From contig NC_134276.1 in NCBI RefSeq assembly GCF_949628215.1, positions 103,163,256-103,227,255 of the forward strand: a stretch of 64,000 bases of DNA, in the 5' to 3' direction. The notes under the pieces were generated by a model, which saw only the letters and a program-made list of their open reading frames with translations, searched no databases and was not told the DNA's origin. Made by a program: the position numbers and the translations under genes. How positions within the stretch are numbered: position 1 is the first letter of the stretch; each line of letters starts with the position of its first letter. Of the stretch, positions 59,401-64,000 are shown one piece after another. Origin of the DNA: Phalacrocorax aristotelis (lineage: Eukaryota > Chordata > Aves > Suliformes > Phalacrocoracidae).

Positions 59401-62020
59401 TTTGGCTCTAAAAGGGGGGCTTAAATAACAGAGGAACGTTTAATGGCTTGTATTTTTATGAATGAGGCTGTTTCTCTCCCAGCACTTGCCAGTAACTCTG
59501 TTCCTGGCAGGTATTTTTTTTCAGATTCGTTGTTTTGTAATCATGGTGTAATAATAGATTCTGCAAAGTTTGTCTTTCATATGTTGCAATTGTTTATATG
59601 CTGTATCTGTATGGCTTAGATAATAATTAATAGCTCTATGAATAATAACCACAAAGAACGGTGGAATGATTTTGCTCCATTTTGCAAATACTTCTTTAGG
59701 CAAATCTTTAAAGGTGGTAGAAATGTTGGTGGGAATTACTCCAGCTGACAGGACTTGAGTCATTTTATTCAGTTAAAACTGCCTTGAGAAGAGCACTGGA
59801 AGAGGAGGATCGGGGAAAGAATAGCTTGGATGTGTGTTTTATTCTGCCATTTCATTTATAAATCAAGCCAGTGATACAGTAAGGACAAAACAAAGTAAAT
59901 ATACCGTCTCTATATAGCTCTAGAGTCTCAATGGCAATGACAACATCCACTACACAAGTGAGTGACTGGGAGCTGAGATACCCGGTACCAGGAGGCCCTA
60001 CTCCAGAGTTTCAGTCTCCAGCTGCTTAGTGACCATTAATATTTCATTACAGCTTTCTGTCATGCAGCTTTCTCCTCTCACATATTTTTATTCTTAATTT
60101 AGGATTTGGACAATAGAAAATAAAGCATTAAAGTATGCTTTTTATACCATTTTCATTCATGAAGTAAGCATTTTGTTTTGGGTTTGGCAAATCTTTAATG
60201 TGGTGTAATGCTTAACTTGAACTTTTGTCCAGGTCAGGTTAGAAAGGGCACTGGGAAATAATAACAAAAAAGTTCCAGTCAGGCTTTCTTTCTTAAAGTT
60301 CATTCAGTGTAAGTACCCTTACTCCAGGGAGTAGTTAGTTCAACATAAAAATATTAGAACTTCAGAAAGTGGTTTTAAAATTAATTTCAGTACCTCAGTG
60401 TTCAAGTGCTCTGCTTGAGCCACCAGGGATAACTCTGGTTTTCAGGCGGTGCTGACCACTCATCCTTGGAACACCTGATGTCCCAGAAGGTGTCCCTTTC
60501 TGAGGACAGATGAATAAACAGGGACTTGATTGCACATACCTTACAATTTAAAAAGTACTTGTATGAAAATGTGATGCACTTGTGCATTCGTGAGTATACA
60601 AATTCACCCTTACCTGTGTATGCACTTTTTTTTTTTAATACTCAGACTTTAAATCACAGGAAGCACAAGCCCCCTAACATTGTAGCTTACATACATTCAG
60701 CGCATTCAGAGTCAGCACCAGTACTGAAGGAAATTGTATTTGCTAAAGCTTCTCTTTTACAAAAATAAATAAAATTAGTCTATTGGAAGGCAAAAGTCTA
60801 GATCGTTCAAGAAGCTAACAAGGAAGTTATTGAAAAGTACTAATCGATCATTTAGAGTAGAAGTAATATCTTTTCACAGTGCAACATACAACTGTGTACT
60901 CTGGGGCCTCTCTTTAACACAAAGCCAGGGCATGATTTTGTATTCCTGACACCTTTGTGGTACAGGGCTCTCTCATAAGCAACAGGACAAGAGTTCAAGC
61001 CACTAGTGCTTCTATTATTTGAAAGCTGCAGAAGGCACTGCAGACAAATATCAAACAGCCAACAGACTGGAATAGCTGCCTGGTTAGACAGCAACAGGAA
61101 GAAACTTATTTTTCCATAATGCCTTCCCTCTGAGACTCTTAAAGCACTTCATAACCACTGAATAGAAAACGGACTTGTAGTCATAGGTTGCACTAGGAAG
61201 CAGGATGGAGGCACACCACCATAATGGCACTGCTAGAAATAAAATTCTGATTTTCCATTTTATTAGATCAGGTTTATACCACTGTTTTCAATCCAGTTTA
61301 CACAGGTGTAATGACAAATCCTGCCTATGGTGCTCAAGTGGGTAAGGTATGTTTGATCTGCTACTGCTTTGTAAAGCTGTGAAGAACAGTGCTCTCCTCC
61401 CAAGCTGGTAAAGCTTTATACCACTTTCTTCTCACTTTTCATTTATGTAAATGCTTATCCTGATGCAATTCAAAGGTGAATACCCAGCCCAGTGTGTGTC
61501 AGCCTTCCTGGACAGCATGTACTGTGCACACCTCCAAGCTGGAATAGCTCCAGCTCTGTTCTGGCAAAGCAAATCCTGCCACTCATCTTGGTCCCCCACT
61601 CTTTATCAGGAAAAGTGCAGACTGCATGTGTGAAGCGGCGCATGAAAATGAAGGCCTTACACACGCACCCCTTCTACTCTCTCAGCGTTGGGAATAATCA
61701 GGCTGTGACCTGCCGAGGGTGACCATTATCCAGGGAAAAAAGGGAGGTATCACCACTCCTAATTCTTTGGGAGGACAAGACTTCCTCCTTTCCCTTGAGT
61801 TTTCTGCTATTAATCTGCCTCCCTGCAGTTAAATGTCACAACTTTCCCCGCTGTAACATTTGCCTCCAGTATGGACAGAAGCTTTGCATGGGATGGACAG
61901 CCTTGACAGTTTTGCAGAGGTGTTTTTAGATGAATTGTCTGTGCCAGAGTCTGTGTACATCTGAATACCAAAATACCCATACAGGAACACTTTCAAGAGT
62001 CTCTGTGTTGTTCAAGTTCA
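59401..62020. other. non-coding sequence
   Basis: AT-rich in parts; no gene, RNA gene or repeat family was recognised. Confidence 0.45.
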
Positions 62021-62716
62021 ATGCAACGGAAGTGCCTATTTTATCTTGCATTTTTGTCATGCTGGGAAGGAATTTGTTCTGCTACACTTGACAGCACCAC
62101 CGCTACAGCACTGGCTGCTCAGCCTAAAGGTAGCAGCCCAGACTTTTACTGCACAAGCAAATGCAAATACAATTTTCAAGTTATTGACAACAATCATGGA
62201 TCATGCTGCAGCCTGGAAGTCTGTAGAACGTCAGCTTTTATCACAAAGTTATTTTCCTACTTTTATCTGTGGAGTAAGTAAATAAATATGGTAATTGTTT
62301 AAACAAAGAGATGGAAAACAAAATACCTCTCTCTCTGCCATCAGCCCACTTAGGGAAATCCTGAAACTCCCACACAGTAAAAAGGTCAAATGAAGCATTT
62401 TGTTTCCCTCAAGGCCTGAGCCTCCCTAGAGCTTTCTGGGCAGATAATGTAGCTACTCTGGGTGAAAACTCAGACTAGACTTATTAAGGGAGTGACTCTT
62501 TGCATTTTATATAACCCTTTACATTTTCCTGTAATCTTGTATTTTAACACCTTCTTAGTTCAGCAGATATTAAAAGCTAACCTCACCCTTTCTCATGTAC
62601 ACACCACTCTGCAAAACAGAGATGGGGGTTTTTTTAGTTACAATTTAACAATAAAATTGTTTTTTCCAGAAGATCCGATAGGCTTTCAAGCAAATTGTAA
62701 GCATTATCTTTGAGCC

Positions 62717-62732
62717 AAAAAAAAAAAAAAAA
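62717..62732. repeat. poly(A) run, 16 bases
   Basis: Sixteen A residues follow TGAGCC. No retrocopy body was recognised. Confidence 0.8.
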
Positions 62733-63490
62733 GAGTTCAGTTTACTCTTTCAAATGCCAAAGAAATTGCACTTCAAAAACCTCCAGTTAGTTATGATGCG
62801 AACACAGCAGAGTCACCCAACAGTAGCCCTGCGCAGCCTTTCAAAATCCCTTTTTCAACAAACATTTTACAGGTCAGATGAAGGTAAGCCTGGAGCGTGC
62901 TTTGCTCCTTAGAGTAGCAGGACATCATCTGTGCTCCTCTTCCCCGTCTCCCTTTTGAGGTTTCTGCACAGCAGGAGAGTAATGCATTGGCCCCACTGAG
63001 ATCAGCCCAGTTAAACTGCTCTACCTACCTCCTTGCTGCCACCTTTACTCTGAAATGTATTTTTTTACACACCCCTCCCATACCTGCATGCAAACAGGCA
63101 AAGAAAGAGGCAGTGTTCATAGTCCTTCTAAATGCTTTTGGCGTTGTCCAGCCTTTCACGCTATTTTGATCTAAATTGGATGGTTTTGGTATTCATCCTG
63201 TGTACATTACTCAAGCTGCACAAGATTATATGGATTTAAGCTCCTCTTTGCTTAATACAGCACTTTCACATACGCACATGTTAACACAAGTGATCAATGA
63301 GGGGTTTTAATTAGGTTTTTTTCTGAATAGAAAATGGAAGAAAGCACCCTGTGAAGAAATTAATTGCATAGGCTTGGGACTTCCATTGAATAGGATTAAC
63401 TTTCCTTGAGACAGTAGCATTCTCACAAAACAGTCAAAGGCTTTTTATTGCTTTTTTGCAGTTTTCCTAATACACAGATCTGCAAGTAGC

Positions 63491-63515
63491 AAAAAAAAGA
63501 AAAAAAGGGGGGGGG
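63491..63515. repeat. A-rich then G9 homopurine tract
   Basis: A8-G-A7 is followed by nine G residues: an all-purine low-complexity tract. Confidence 0.75.
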
Positions 63516-64000
63516 AATGATCAAAGTAAATTCAGAAACTTGAAATGATACTATTACTAAATAAGCATGGAAAATCTCCTTTAGCTATCAAAACCTGTGA
63601 AGAAAATGGAGCAGGGATGGAATCTCATACTAGAAAACTTTTGGGATAAAAAGTAATAAAACAGGGGTTTCAATTCTGGAAAGAGGATACACATCTAAAA
63701 ACATGGATGGCTGAAGTCCTCAGACTGGAACAATCTTCTGCTGGTATCTGTCTCATCTGATTCTCACTTGAAAGGCCTCCCACTCAGGACAAAAATGAAA
63801 GATTATTTGCTATATTTAGATCACTCACAGCTGTTTTTTTCAGAAGCAGGTTATTGCTATTGGAAGCAAGTAAAATTTCCCTAAAATAATTAGGATTTTT
63901 GTTTGCTGCTAAGCAGAGAATGAAGCTTTTCTTCTCCCCTCCCTAATGCAGAGATCCCAGCTCCAAAGTGGTGGCTGCCTTACCCCTCCCCAGGCCAGCA

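Larger units (their letters stand above)
62282..64000. other. non-coding sequence with simple A/G runs
   Basis: A 16-base A run lies at 62,717-62,732, and an A-then-G homopurine tract at 63,491-63,515. No gene was recognised up to the window end. Confidence 0.45.

Noticed and set aside
1..64000. CRISPR array, operon, phage or other prokaryotic system; tRNA, rRNA or U-snRNA genes
   Set aside because: No regularly spaced direct repeats, no tight gene arrays with ribosome sites, and no cloverleaf or snRNA sequences were seen. CR1 and the avian-type LTR place the DNA in a bird nuclear genome.

Overview
This is vertebrate nuclear DNA, most likely from a bird. The main evidence is two mobile elements of avian type: a 5'-truncated CR1 LINE on the plus strand (about 55.70-56.54 kb) and a solo LTR of a family common in neoavian birds on the minus strand (about 14.42-14.98 kb). 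No Alu- or L1-like repeats were seen. The rest is mostly single-copy sequence with large gaps between anything exon-like and short simple repeats. Long open frames are scattered on both strands without codon structure; many of the longest begin at GTG or TTG and are best read as chance.

No complete gene can be supported. The best coding evidence is one internal exon on the plus strand at about 12,528-12,652. It has a clean open frame, an AG acceptor, a CAG|GTGAGT donor and a helix-like charged translation. I do not recognise the protein. A tentative model joins an upstream exon (11,059-11,139) and a downstream terminal exon (13,637-13,684, stop, then AATAAA near 13,885) in compatible phases. 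Exon-like segments at 6.05 kb, 36.68 kb and 37.72 kb are alternatives or unrelated, and none is confirmed.

Region by region: 0-7.8 kb is plain non-coding sequence with one exon candidate. 7.9-9.2 kb holds a hairpin with homeodomain-like sites and a regulatory-looking block. 11-13.9 kb holds the tentative exons. 14.4-15.0 kb is the LTR. 15-26 kb is unremarkable. 26.8-27.4, 30.0-31.4, 33.9-34.2, 35.0-35.3, 43.5-43.9 and 45.2-45.4 kb are AT-rich blocks with dense homeodomain, E-box, RFX and octamer words, of the kind found as conserved non-coding elements around developmental regulators. 28.5 kb has a striking 45-bp inverted repeat. 51.1-51.45 kb is a compact, very CpG-dense island with no recognisable gene. 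55.7-56.5 kb is the CR1 copy. 56.6-64 kb is unremarkable apart from weak candidates.

The layout suggests a gene-poor, regulation-rich interval, perhaps the intron or flank of a larger gene. I found no evidence of a novel multi-gene system. The items most worth checking are the exon at 12.5 kb, the orphan CpG island, the 28.5 kb hairpin and the candidate regulatory blocks.
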